A DNA stretch of 29,159 nt from Myxococcales bacterium (lineage in GTDB: Bacteria > Myxococcota > Myxococcia > Myxococcales > Myxococcaceae), in contig PMBV01000153.1 of NCBI GenBank assembly GCA_003153055.1, positions 1 to 29,159 of the forward strand, given 5' to 3'. Position 1 is the first letter of the stretch; each line of letters begins with the position of its first letter. Below the pieces are notes generated by a model that made no database searches, had not been told where the DNA came from, and saw nothing but the letters and a program-made list of their open reading frames with translations. Made by a program: the position numbers and the translations under genes. Below are positions 8,904 through 16,460 of this stretch, in pieces.

Positions 8904-9731
8904 TCAATCCATGTACACGGCGAGCGCGATACGGTCGTGAGGGTGTCTGCGATTGCGGAGGTAGTAGCCGTCGCCCGAGTACTCGATGTACATGAAGTCG
9001 TTGCCGTACCAGTTCTCGGCCCAGTACTCAGGCCACGGGTCGAGCACGCTGAACCAGAAGCCGTCGTACTGGAACCGGGGGTAGTCGCCCTCCATCACCA
9101 GCGGGAAGCTGAAGATGCGGAACGCGTGCCCCGGCCCAAAGGAACCGGCAAACCGGCCCTCCGGAATTCGGTAGCCACGGTAGCCACCTCGGGCGCTCCA
9201 GTCGCGGTGCTCCGAGGCCCAGTCGTGCGCTCGCCGGTCGCGCCAGACTGCCTCCGACTGGGCGCGCGCGACTGGGTGCTGTGGCTGTGGGCCCGTGGCT
9301 TGCGGAGGCGCTCGACTCGGCGCCTGGGCCCTCGGCGTCTCGTGGCGCGGCTCCGGCTGACTCTGGGCGCGTGGCGGTTCTCGGTTCGGCGCCTGAGGAG
9401 CGGGGGCCCTCGGCGTCTCGTGGCGCGGCTCCGGCTGGCTCTGGGCACGTGGCGGTTCTCGGTTCGGCGCCTGGGGAGCCTGGGCCCTCGGGGTCTCGTG
9501 CCGCGGCTCCGGCTGGCTCTGGGCTCGTTGCGGTTCTCGGTTCGGCGCCTGGGGAGCCTGCGCCCTCGGGGTCTCGTGGCGCGGCTCAGGCTGGTTCTGC
9601 GCCCGTGGCGCCTCTCGACTCGGCGCCTGGGGAGCTGGCGCGTCGTGCTGCTCCCGCTGTGCGAGCGCGGACCCACCGGTCCCGATGAAAAGAAGGAGAC
9701 CTCCGCTTCGGAACAGCGCACCTGGGTTCAT
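8904..9731 (-). CDS. Secreted protein with 26-residue Pro/Gln/Arg tandem repeat and conserved C-terminal domain
   Basis: From the ATG at 9731 the protein is 275 residues. The signal peptide is MNPGALFRSGGLLLFIGTGG with cleavage after SALA. The N-terminal third is four copies of a 26-residue unit of the type PNREPPRAQSQPEPRHETPR plus AQAPQA. The C-terminal domain is Trp/Tyr-rich: GYRIPEGRFAGSFGPGHAFR, then YPRFQYDGFWFSVLDPWPEY and a closing DGYYLRNRRHPHDRIALAV. I recall similar C-terminal domains in exported proteins of several phyla, without a known function. The repeat region is probably disordered and could span the periplasm or cell wall. No clear ribosome-binding site precedes the chosen ATG. 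An upstream start in the same frame is possible but would remove the signal from the N-terminus. Confidence 0.85.
   Translation of the reverse strand: MNPGALFRSGGLLLFIGTGGSALAQREQHDAPAPQAPSREAPRAQNQPEPRHETPRAQAPQAPNREPQRAQSQPEPRHETPRAQAPQAPNREPPRAQSQPEPRHETPRAPAPQAPNREPPRAQSQPEPRHETPRAQAPSRAPPQATGPQPQHPVARAQSEAVWRDRRAHDWASEHRDWSARGGYRGYRIPEGRFAGSFGPGHAFRIFSFPLVMEGDYPRFQYDGFWFSVLDPWPEYWAENWYGNDFMYIEYSGDGYYLRNRRHPHDRIALAVYMD
9310..9645. repeat. Coding tandem repeat, 78-bp period, four copies
   Basis: The plus-strand marker CTCGGNGTCTCGTG recurs at 9331, 9409, 9487 and 9565, spacing 78 bases each time (26 codons of the minus-strand gene). The copies differ by scattered single bases, so the array is not brand new. 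It encodes the Pro/Gln/Arg repeat of the secreted protein. Confidence 0.95.
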
Positions 9732-10066
9732 GACGTTGGCGATGAGCACGTTCCGTACCGACGAGCCCTCCAGCCCCTCGACGCCTGCATCTTCCCGGGG
9801 ATCGCCGGGAGGCCAGGCTGCGACCCGTGGGCCTGCGTCCTGCGGGCGCTCGGAACCGGCGCCAATCTGATGGGGCCATCGCATCATTCCGACCGAGTCG
9901 CGGCCCCCTGCGCAGCCTCGGCACCCTTCCCGTCTCGGACATCGGTGATGCGCTCACCCAGGGCATGGCAGTGCCGCTGTGGGCCGCGAGCTTCGGCGGC
10001 GGCCCTCCTCTGCCGGCGTTTGGAGTCAGGCTGCATGACCGCGAGCCGCATAGACGAGCCCGCGCC
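9732..10066. other. 335-bp non-coding gap
   Basis: Frames crossing this stretch have Arg/Ala/Pro-rich translations typical of shadow frames and none has a ribosome-binding site with a plausible start. It should contain the promoter of the repeat protein (minus strand) and the 3' end of the dehydrogenase transcript. No clear -35/-10 pair or hairpin followed by a T-run was identified. Confidence 0.5.
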
Positions 10067-11101
10067 TCAGCTTGGGCCGAACCCGATGACCACACGGGAC
10101 GCCACGTCACCGCGCTGAAGCCGCTCGAAGACCTGGTTGATGGCCGAGAGGGGCTGGAGCTCGATGTCGGCCTTCACCTTGCCCTCGGCCGCGAACCCAA
10201 GCGCCTCCGCCATGTCGTGACGAGTGCCGACGAACGACCCGCGGATGGTGATGCAGTTGGCCACCACGTCGAAGAGGGGCACCGGAAACTCGCCGGGAGG
10301 CAGACCAACCAGCACACAGGTCCCCAGCTTCCTGGTCATGGCCACGCCTTGCTTGAACGCGCTGAGGGACGGCGCGGTGACGAGGACGCCGTGCGCTCCG
10401 CCGCCCGTCTCCTTCTTCAGCACGGCCGCCGGGTCGCAAGTCCTCGCGTTGATGACGAGCTCCGCGCCCAGGCGCTTGGCGTGAGCGAGCTTCCCCTCGT
10501 CGATGTCGACCGCGCAGACCCTCAGCCCCATGACCTTGGCGTACTGAATCGCCAGATGCCCCAGGCCACCAGCGCCCGAGATGGCAATCCATTCACCGGG
10601 TCTCGCGCCGGTCTCCTTGATGCCCTTGTAGGTGGTGACGCCGGCACAGATGATCGGCGCCGCCTCCCTGGCGGACAGCCCGGCGGGGATATGGGCGACG
10701 TAGTTCGGATCCGCGAGGATGTACTCGGCAAACCCTCCGTTCTTCGTGTAGCCACCGAACTGCGCGTCGGCACAGACGGTCTCCCAGGCCGACAGGCAAT
10801 ACTCGCAGTGCCCACAGGCGGAGAAGAGCCAGGGCACGCCAACCCGGTCGCCTTCCTTCACCAACGTGACTCCCGCACCCACGGAGACGACCCGCCCGAT
10901 GCCCTCGTGCCCAGGCGTGAACGGCAGCGTGGGCTTGAGGGGCCAGTCGCCGCTCGCGGCGTGGAGATCCGTGTGGCACACGCCACAGGCCTCGGTCTTG
11001 ACCACGATTTGACCGGGGCCGGGAGAAGGAACCTCCAGCTCCCTGAACACCAAGGGCTTGCCAAATTCGACCACTACGGCTGCCTGCATCGTGTGTGTCA
11101 T
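10067..11101 (-). CDS. adhP: Zinc-dependent alcohol dehydrogenase (AdhP type)
   Basis: The ATG at 11101 follows GAAAGAAGG and starts MTHTMQAAVVVEFGKPLVFR; the product is 344 residues, normal for bacterial medium-chain alcohol dehydrogenases. Catalytic zinc ligands are Cys42 (ACGVCHTDLH), His65 (PGHEG) and Cys152 (PIICAGVTTYKG). The structural zinc site has four cysteines at 96, 99, 102 and 110 (CGHCEYCLSAWETVC). The coenzyme fold has GAGGLGHLAIQYAK (177-190), and Asp near 199-201 at the end of the second strand favours NAD over NADP. These features match the AdhP/propanol-preferring group, which oxidises primary alcohols or reduces aldehydes. A six-base-stem hairpin (CGGGCC/GGCCCG, 11123-11138) lies in the leader. 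The gene sits 122 bases after the quinone reductase-type gene on the same strand. Confidence 0.93.
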   Translation of the reverse strand: MTHTMQAAVVVEFGKPLVFRELEVPSPGPGQIVVKTEACGVCHTDLHAASGDWPLKPTLPFTPGHEGIGRVVSVGAGVTLVKEGDRVGVPWLFSACGHCEYCLSAWETVCADAQFGGYTKNGGFAEYILADPNYVAHIPAGLSAREAAPIICAGVTTYKGIKETGARPGEWIAISGAGGLGHLAIQYAKVMGLRVCAVDIDEGKLAHAKRLGAELVINARTCDPAAVLKKETGGGAHGVLVTAPSLSAFKQGVAMTRKLGTCVLVGLPPGEFPVPLFDVVANCITIRGSFVGTRHDMAEALGFAAEGKVKADIELQPLSAINQVFERLQRGDVASRVVIGFGPS

Positions 11102-11223
11102 GACGTGTGCCTTCTTTCGAGCCGGGCCTTGGGGCCCGAGTTGGAAGTTGACTGCCTTCTCTGCCCATTCATCGCCGAGACCGCTCCCCAGGAGGCCCAG
11201 CACTCGAGCACCGGTGGTCGACC

Positions 11224-12129
11224 TCACCCGAGCAGCACGACCTTCCCGCCAGCGTGATGCTCCGCGAGCTGCTGGGCCTCGCGCGCCTGAGCCAGCGGGA
11301 ACCGCTTGGCGATGGGAACGACGAGCTTCCCGCTCGCGACCGCGTTGGCGAGCTGCTCCAGCCTCGCCGCGTCGGCGTGCGCCATGATGCCGTGCGAGAC
11401 CAGCCCGTGGTCCTTGGCCCCCGAGACTTCGCCGACCGCGCTGGCGATGGTGCCTCCCGCCTTCACCTTCGCGAGGAGCTTGCCGAGGGTCTCGCCACCG
11501 ACCGTGTCGGCGATGCCGTCGAGCCGCGGGAGCGCCTGGAGGTCGGCCTCGTCGTCCAGGGCCACGACTCCGTCAGCGCCGAGCTTCGCCGCCTCGGCCC
11601 TCTGCGCGCGTCGCACGCCGGCCCAGACCTTCGCGCCCCGTGCCTTGGCTGCGAACACGGCCACGCGCCCGACGCTCCCGGTCGCGCCAGTGACGAGCAC
11701 GACATCGCCGGCCCTCGGGGTCAGGCCCTCCTCGATGAGCTGGGCCCCAGTCAACAGCACCAGCGGCAGCGCTCCAGCGTCGGCGAGCTGCATGCCGGCG
11801 GGCACCTCGGCCCAGGCCTCGGCTGGGGCGACGATGAACCCGGCGTAGCCCTGCTTCACCAGGCCCAGCACCCGGGCGCCGACCTTGAAGCGCGTGACAC
11901 CCGGGCCGACCTCGACCACGGTCCCCGACGCGTCACGGCCGAGCACCGTGGGAAACTCGAGCGGCATCATGGTCTTGTACGCCCCGCTCCGAAGCTTCCA
12001 ATCCACGGGGTTGATGCTGGCTCCGGCCATGCGCACCTTGAGCTCGTTCGGCCCGGGCTTCGGCTCAGGGAGCTCGCGGTACTCGAGCTGTTCGACGTCA
12101 CCATATGCGGTCAAAGCGATGGCTTTCAT
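11224..12129 (-). CDS. Zinc-free NADP-dependent oxidoreductase, quinone reductase type
   Basis: The ATG at 12129 is preceded by GGGAG and begins MKAIALTAYGDVEQLEYREL. At 301 residues it fits the quinone oxidoreductase branch of the medium-chain family. GASINPVDWKLRSG and LGRDASGTVVEVGPGV are characteristic N-terminal elements, and the dinucleotide site is LVTGATGSVGRVAVFAAKARG (Gly-Ala-Thr-Gly-Ser-Val-Gly at 148-154). The cysteine and histidine zinc ligands seen in the neighbouring dehydrogenase are absent. Known members reduce quinones or alpha,beta-unsaturated carbonyls with NADPH; the substrate here is unknown. It is divergent from the XRE-cupin regulator gene, with an inverted repeat in between, so it is a likely target of that regulator. 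Confidence 0.9.
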   Translation of the reverse strand: MKAIALTAYGDVEQLEYRELPEPKPGPNELKVRMAGASINPVDWKLRSGAYKTMMPLEFPTVLGRDASGTVVEVGPGVTRFKVGARVLGLVKQGYAGFIVAPAEAWAEVPAGMQLADAGALPLVLLTGAQLIEEGLTPRAGDVVLVTGATGSVGRVAVFAAKARGAKVWAGVRRAQRAEAAKLGADGVVALDDEADLQALPRLDGIADTVGGETLGKLLAKVKAGGTIASAVGEVSGAKDHGLVSHGIMAHADAARLEQLANAVASGKLVVPIAKRFPLAQAREAQQLAEHHAGGKVVLLG

Positions 12130-12320
12130 TGGGGACTCCCTTGGTGGCCCGGAGGACTGCGCTGCGTCTGGATGCATGCCGGGAGCCAACGTCCACGGGG
12201 GCAATCACCCAGTTGGGCGGCAGGGACCGACGGCCTCGAGCTCAATCAAGATGAGGGGGCGAGTCAGTCGGAGCGAAGGAGTCGCCAGCGTCTCCTTCGG
12301 CCTCTGGATGAGCTCACTCC

Positions 12321-12350
12321 ACTATACTGGACGTCGAGTTCCAGTATACT
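12321..12350. promoter_or_regulatory. Inverted repeat overlapping two divergent -10-like elements (candidate XRE operator)
   Basis: TATACTGG (12323-12330) and CCAGTATA (12341-12348) are perfect 8-bp inverted arms separated by 10 bases. The right arm contains TATACT (12345-12350), a -10-like element whose expected start point falls at or next to the ATG at 12358. The left arm read on the other strand contains TATAGT (12326-12321), facing the oxidoreductase gene. No matching -35 is obvious. The symmetry and location suggest that a dimeric regulator controls both directions. Confidence 0.55.
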
Positions 12351-12357
12351 GCCGTCC

Positions 12358-12945
12358 ATGGACTTGAACCTCCGCATCGGCCAGCGCGTGCTCGGGCTCC
12401 GCGCCGCGCAAGGCCTCTCGCTCGACGCCCTGGCCGCGCGCAGCGGTGTCAGCCGCTCCAATATCTCGCTCATCGAGCGCGGGCGAAGCAGCCCGACGGC
12501 CGTGGTGCTGGCGAAGCTCGCTCAGAGCCTCGACGTCTCGCTGGCCTCGCTGTTCGAGCCGGCCGAGGTGCCAGCAGCGCCCTCGCTGCTCTCGCACCGC
12601 GAGGACCAGCCGGTGTGGACCGACCCGGCCTCGGGGTACGTGCGCCGAACCCTGTCGCCCCCGGCCGCGTCGCCGCTCCAACTGGCGGAGGTGACCTTCC
12701 CCGCCGGGAAGCGGGTGGCGTACGAGGCTGGAGAGCGGGACCGCGAGCTTCACCAGCAGGTCTGGATGCTCGAGGGGACCATGGAGCTCGGTGTCGGTGA
12801 GACCCGCTACCGCCTCACGGCGGGGGACTGCCTGGTCATGCGCCTTGACCAGCCGACCTCGTTCCGAAACCCCACCCGCCGGCCCGCGCGGTACCTGGTG
12901 GCGCTGACGGCGCTCCCGCGGCGGCCGGCCGGGAGGTCCCGATGA
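12358..12945 (+). CDS. XRE-family regulator with C-terminal cupin domain
   Basis: The 195-residue product starts MDLNLRIGQRVLGLRAAQGL. Residues about 8-62 form a lambda-repressor-type helix-turn-helix (SLDALAARSGVSRSNISLIE, then RGRSSPTAVVLAKLAQSLDV). Residues about 100-185 form a small-molecule-binding cupin with HQQVWMLEGTMELGVGETRYRL and TAGDCLVMRLDQPTSFRNPT. This HTH-cupin layout is common in repressors that sense amino acids, polyamines or other metabolites. There is no Shine-Dalgarno before the ATG, and a -10-like TATACT ends eight bases upstream, so the message may be leaderless. The stop overlaps the next gene by four bases (ATGA), coupling it to the acetyltransferase. Autoregulation through the upstream inverted repeat is likely but inferred. 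Confidence 0.93.
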   Translation: MDLNLRIGQRVLGLRAAQGLSLDALAARSGVSRSNISLIERGRSSPTAVVLAKLAQSLDVSLASLFEPAEVPAAPSLLSHREDQPVWTDPASGYVRRTLSPPAASPLQLAEVTFPAGKRVAYEAGERDRELHQQVWMLEGTMELGVGETRYRLTAGDCLVMRLDQPTSFRNPTRRPARYLVALTALPRRPAGRSR

Positions 12946-13460
12946 CGACCGTGAGACGCCTCTCCGCTGCGGAGGCGATGAGGTGCACGGGAAGCCTGGC
13001 CACGGTGTTGATGGACTGCGTCGAGGGCGGGGCGTCGGTCAGCTTCATGTGGCCACTGTCGGAGGAGAAGGCGCGCGCCTTCTGGGACACCGTGGCCGCT
13101 GGCGTCGCTCGGGGCGAGCGGGCGCTCCTGGTGGCGGAGGACGACGGAGGTGAGCTGCTCGGCACCGTGCAACTGCTGATGAAGCTGCCCGAGAACCAGC
13201 CGCACCGGGCCGACGTGGCGAAGCTCTTGGTGCGGCGGAGCGCCCGACGACAGGGCGTCGCCCAGGCGTTGCTCACCCGCCTCGACGCGGAGGCGCGTGC
13301 CGAGGGGAAGACGGTGCTGGTCCTCGACACGGTGACCGGGAGTGACGCCGAGCGGGTCTACGTGCGCGCGGGCTGGCAACAGGTCGGCTCCATCCCCCGC
13401 TATGCCTTGATGCCCGACGGAGCGTTCTGCGCCACGACGTATTTCTACAAACATCTGTGA
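12942..13460 (+). CDS. GNAT family N-acetyltransferase
   Basis: The 172-residue protein has the GNAT core. A strand LLGTVQLLMKLPENQPHRAD precedes the acetyl-CoA loop in AKLLVRRSARRQGVAQALLT, where Arg-Arg-Gln-Gly-Val-Ala (102-107) is the R/Q-x-x-G-x-G/A motif. A later segment, DAERVYVRAGWQQVGSIPRY, is the usual C-terminal strand/helix. The start ATG lies inside ATGA shared with the XRE-cupin stop, so it is co-translated. XRE-cupin/GNAT pairs are frequent, and the acetyltransferase often modifies the small molecule or antibiotic sensed by the system, but its substrate here cannot be assigned. The C-terminus (CATTYFYKHL) also resembles GNATs in such pairs. Confidence 0.9.
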   Translation: MTTVRRLSAAEAMRCTGSLATVLMDCVEGGASVSFMWPLSEEKARAFWDTVAAGVARGERALLVAEDDGGELLGTVQLLMKLPENQPHRADVAKLLVRRSARRQGVAQALLTRLDAEARAEGKTVLVLDTVTGSDAERVYVRAGWQQVGSIPRYALMPDGAFCATTYFYKHL

Positions 13461-13528
13461 GACGACTCGCCAGGCCAACGGACTCACGAACCCCAGAGCG
13501 TGCTACCACTCGAGGTCGGACCACGCGC

Positions 13529-14341
13529 ATGCGCTTCGAGAAGAAATACCCGTTACCACTCAACGAGCTGCTGCTCGCTCCGGTCGTGTTCCGCGCCTCC
13601 CTGCCGGCGCTGGCCGAGTGTCCCCTCGCATCGGCCGCCGGCATGCGCGACCTCGCGGAGTTCGGAGGGTATTCTTCGGGGGCGATTCGCACCGCGATGT
13701 CCCGGCTCCGCGCCTCGGGCATGATGACCACCGAGGACGATGCTGGCGGCGTCACGCGCTATCAGCTCGCCGGCATCGCGCGCTCCATCAGCCATGCCGT
13801 CATCGCCCGCCCCAGCCGCCCCGATGGGTTCCTGTTGGCGGTCTTCTCGTTCGCCTCCGACGACGTCCGCGAGCGGCAGGTGGTGCGTGAGGCGCTCAAG
13901 CTGCACGGGTTTCAGAAGCTGGCACAGAACGTATACATCAATGGACAGATGGAGACCGCCGAGCTCGAGGCGGTGTTCGAGCGCGAGGGGCTCACCGAGC
14001 ATGTCTACTTCTTCCGCTGCCAGGAGGGAGACGAGCCCGCGCTCCGGAAGAAGCTCACCACGCTGTTCGACCTCCCGCGGCGAATGCAGACATTGCTCCA
14101 GTTCCAGCGCGACCTCAGCGCGTTCCTCGAGGAGCCGCGCCTCGATGGACCGACGTTCGCGCGCCGGTACCTGTACTCGGGTCCGGTGCACTACCGAATC
14201 ACCTTCACCGAGGAGCCACCGCTCCCCGCGCGCGCCCTGCCGGCCGGCTACCCCATCGACAGCCTGGAGACCCTGATGAGCGGGCTGGCGAACAGCCACG
14301 CCGGGGTGCTCGCCCGGTACTTCCGGGCCGTCCACAAGTGA
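13529..14341 (+). CDS. PaaX-like transcriptional regulator
   Basis: The 270-residue protein from ATG 13529 begins MRFEKKYPLPLNELLLAPVV. A GTG at 13457, overlapping the acetyltransferase stop, would add 24 low-complexity residues, so I prefer the ATG. The N-terminal winged helix includes MRDLAEFGGYSSGAIRTAMS and RLRASGMMTTEDDAG, matching the PaaX N-terminal domain. The middle part has AVFSFASDDVRERQVVREAL and the C-terminal part has RRYLYSGPVHYRITFTEEPP. PaaX in other bacteria represses phenylacetate degradation and responds to phenylacetyl-CoA, but no paa genes are present here, so the effector and targets are unknown. It follows the XRE-cupin and GNAT genes and probably shares their transcript. 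Confidence 0.85.
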   Translation: MRFEKKYPLPLNELLLAPVVFRASLPALAECPLASAAGMRDLAEFGGYSSGAIRTAMSRLRASGMMTTEDDAGGVTRYQLAGIARSISHAVIARPSRPDGFLLAVFSFASDDVRERQVVREALKLHGFQKLAQNVYINGQMETAELEAVFEREGLTEHVYFFRCQEGDEPALRKKLTTLFDLPRRMQTLLQFQRDLSAFLEEPRLDGPTFARRYLYSGPVHYRITFTEEPPLPARALPAGYPIDSLETLMSGLANSHAGVLARYFRAVHK

Positions 14342-14534
14342 CCACCGAGGAGCGCCCTCGATGCCAGCCACGCCGAGACATTCACGGAGAACCAGGTTCG
14401 CGTGCTCATCGAGGTCACCAGTCGCTCGACTGAAGACGACGACCGCGGAGAGAAGACGAGGCACTACCAGCAGCTCCAACGAAAAGGTGCCTCCAGCGCC
14501 CATCGCTGCAGCTGGGAACGACGGCGTTCAGTGG

Positions 14535-15452
14535 TCAACGCTCCGTCAGCGGCGCGGGCCTGATGACAATCTCGACCCTTCGATTGTTGGCACGGTTCTC
14601 GGCGTTGCTGTTGTCGAGAATCGGCCGGGTCGCGCCCATTCCCACGGCGATGAGCTTGGTACCATCGACCCCGCGGCTCACCAGGTAGTCACGCACCGCG
14701 TTGGCCCGGTTCTGTCCCAGGCGCTGGTTGGAGGCCTCGGAGCCCATGCTATCGGTATGGCCCTCGACGGTCATCCGCTTCTCCTCGCTTTGGTCCTTGA
14801 GCGCCTCGGCCACCTGGTCGAGCTTGGCCTTCGCGGTCTCGAGCAATGTGTAGCCTCCCGAGGCGAAGATGACGCTGCCGCTCAAGGTGATGACGACGCC
14901 CCGCGCCTCGTCGCGCACCGAGGCGATGGTGTGGAGGTCCTTCATCGCCGCGTCCAGCCTCGTCTGAGTCATCTGACGCGCCTCGCTTTCGGAGGCGAGC
15001 TGTGAGGCGGTCCGCTGCAACTCCGCTCCCTGCGCCGCGTTGGTGCTTCGTTCACCGCGCAGCGCTTCGCGCGTCTCGGCGAGGGCCGCCTGGGAGTACT
15101 TCACCTGGTTGTCGCGCACGACCACGCCTTGCTTCACGGCCTCGGCGATGGCCCGGTGGTCAGCTTCGGTACGGGCCTTGACGTCGGCGAGCTCGATCTT
15201 CCGCAGGGCGACGTACGCCGTGTCGCGAACCGCGAGGGAGTCGCCGTTCCGTTCGAACTCGGTGTTCGCCTGGTCGAGCACCGTTTTGGCAGCGTGGAGG
15301 TCGGTGGGCGTGAGCTGTGAGGCGAGCCCGTTGCTCGACGCCGAGTAGGCGTTGCGCGCGTCGACGAGCTCGTTGGGAGCGACGGTGGCGCAACTGCTCA
15401 GGAGGCCTGCGAGGGAGAAGCCGAGAGTGAGGCTCTTTGCCGTGTGGTTCAT
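14535..15452 (-). CDS. OmpA-family lipoprotein with N-terminal DUF4398 helical domain
   Basis: From the ATG at 15452 the product has 305 residues. The signal ends LLSS before Cys21, so the mature protein is a lipoprotein. Residues about 25-170 are helical with DUF4398-like sequence (LHAAKTVLDQANTEFERNGD, then YVALRKIELADVKARTEADH) and a likely coiled coil. Residues about 185-300 form an OmpA-like peptidoglycan-binding domain with MTVEGHTDSMGSEASNQRLG, AVRDYLVSRGV and AENRANNRRVEIVI, including the Asp and Arg that usually bind diaminopimelate. It should tether the outer membrane to the cell wall. Gene order suggests cotranscription with the two lipoprotein genes upstream (28-base gap). Confidence 0.94.
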   Translation of the reverse strand: MNHTAKSLTLGFSLAGLLSSCATVAPNELVDARNAYSASSNGLASQLTPTDLHAAKTVLDQANTEFERNGDSLAVRDTAYVALRKIELADVKARTEADHRAIAEAVKQGVVVRDNQVKYSQAALAETREALRGERSTNAAQGAELQRTASQLASESEARQMTQTRLDAAMKDLHTIASVRDEARGVVITLSGSVIFASGGYTLLETAKAKLDQVAEALKDQSEEKRMTVEGHTDSMGSEASNQRLGQNRANAVRDYLVSRGVDGTKLIAVGMGATRPILDNSNAENRANNRRVEIVIRPAPLTER

Positions 15453-15480
15453 TGGGTCGTCCTGGGAAAAGGGGAATCGA

Positions 15481-15831
15481 CTACGGGGTACCGCGGGCAC
15501 GCACGGCCTTGAGCTCGTCGGCCGCCCGCTGAGCATCGGCGTGGACCGAGACTTCCCGGGCCAGTCCAAGGGAGAGCTCGGCGTCCGACTGCGCCCGAGC
15601 GAGCATCATCACCGCGCGATCGTCACCGTCGGCCGCCAGCTTCTTGGCCGAGATGGTCTGTTCCCGGGCGAGCTGGAGGTGCAGCTTGGCGGCCGGGACA
15701 CCCGACGCGCCGAGCTCCTCCGCCCCCCGCATGCTCGCCTCGTTGCCCTCGAGGCGGTCGGGTGGAATTTGAATCGCGGCACAGCCGCTGACCGCGAGGA
15801 ACACGAGTGTCATCACCGTCTTGTTGTTCAT
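15481..15831 (-). CDS. Small DUF4398 lipoprotein
   Basis: This 116-residue product starts MNNKTVMTLVFLAVSG before Cys17, a good lipobox (Val-Ser-Gly-Cys). The mature part is a helical hairpin with AAKLHLQLAREQTISAKKLA and AVMMLARAQSDAELSLGLAR, matching DUF4398, the same domain that forms the N-terminal half of the downstream OmpA lipoprotein. AGGAAG lies about four bases before the ATG. It is likely an envelope partner of that OmpA protein: small DUF4398 proteins beside DUF4398-OmpA fusions are a pattern I know from several proteobacteria, but the function is not established. The gap to the OmpA gene is 28 bases and to the Cys-rich gene 51 bases. Confidence 0.9.
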   Translation of the reverse strand: MNNKTVMTLVFLAVSGCAAIQIPPDRLEGNEASMRGAEELGASGVPAAKLHLQLAREQTISAKKLAADGDDRAVMMLARAQSDAELSLGLAREVSVHADAQRAADELKAVRARGTP

Positions 15832-15882
15832 GAGGCTTCCTTCCTGTGAGTGAAGCGTGGGCGGGGCCGAGGTGGAAAGGCA

Positions 15883-16164
15883 CTACGGAACCACCGACAC
15901 GCACTGCAGCGTGCAATTGAAGGCCACTGTCGTACAGGCGCGATCGTTGATGCAGGCGCTGCACTGGTCGGCGTCGTGGCGGTAGGCCGTGTCCGTCGAC
16001 GAGTGGGTTCGGCAGCGCGCCTCGCAGGCCCCGACGTCGTAGTTGGCGTCCCAGCAATCGGAGTAGCGCGAGCAGATGGAGTGGCAGTCAATGACCGCGT
16101 CGATGGAGCCACATCCTGCCAACGCAAGCCCGACCACGAGCGACACACAAGACAGGCACTTCAT
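15883..16164 (-). CDS. Small cysteine-rich lipoprotein
   Basis: The 93-residue product has a lipoprotein signal (MKCLSCVSLVVGLALAG before Cys18) and GGAGG before the ATG. The mature chain is about 75 residues with ten further cysteines, in pairs such as Cys-Ser-Ala-Cys, so it probably folds as a disulfide-linked exported domain. No metal-binding or enzymatic motif I know is present, and I do not recognise a family. It is the first gene of a minus-strand series with the DUF4398 and OmpA lipoproteins, which suggests an envelope role. The upstream gap to the divergent PadR gene is about 290 bases and should hold the promoter of this operon, though I cannot locate it. Confidence 0.85.
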   Translation of the reverse strand: MKCLSCVSLVVGLALAGCGSIDAVIDCHSICSRYSDCWDANYDVGACEARCRTHSSTDTAYRHDADQCSACINDRACTTVAFNCTLQCVSVVP

Positions 16165-16416
16165 TGGGAACCTCCAGGCACTGCGTGGACTCAGGGCTTC
16201 AGACCGCGTCTCTCCGTCGGGTGTGCACGGCGCGGGCCCCAGGAGGACTCCCGGAGTTGCGCGCCATTACCCACGCTGGCCGCCAATCGGGCCACCGGCA
16301 CATCGCGGAAGGCCATCATTCTGGCAGGGCGATCTGCTCAGGGTGATGGACCGATTCGATACCCCGGCTCTCCCCTCCTTTGGCCAGTCGGAAGAAATCG
16401 CGCCGGTGGCCCCCTG

Positions 16417-16446
16417 TTGACATCGGCCAGCATGCTCAACTAGATA
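16417..16446 (+). promoter_or_regulatory. Sigma-70-like promoter before PadR gene
   Basis: A perfect -35 hexamer TTGACA (16417-16422) is followed after 18 bases by TAGATA (16441-16446). Transcription would start near 16453-16454, where the first GTG of the PadR frame lies, so the message could be leaderless. This is a moderate-quality -10. Confidence 0.5.
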
Positions 16447-16447
16447 A

Positions 16448-16460
16448 CTTGTAGTGCAAG
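16448..16460. promoter_or_regulatory. Short inverted repeat at the PadR transcription start (possible operator)
   Basis: CTTG (16448-16451) and CAAG (16457-16460) are inverted arms with a 5-base spacer, immediately after the -10 element and overlapping the presumed start. PadR repressors often bind such palindromes in their own promoters, but these arms are short. Confidence 0.3.

Noticed and set aside
9310..9645. 78-bp repeats as a non-coding satellite or CRISPR
   Set aside because: They keep the reading frame (26 codons) of a secreted protein and have no spacers.
11254..12357. Plus-strand upstream extension of the XRE-cupin frame, giving 563 residues
   Set aside because: It runs antisense to the quinone reductase gene and is unlike the family; the XRE domain begins directly at ATG 12358.
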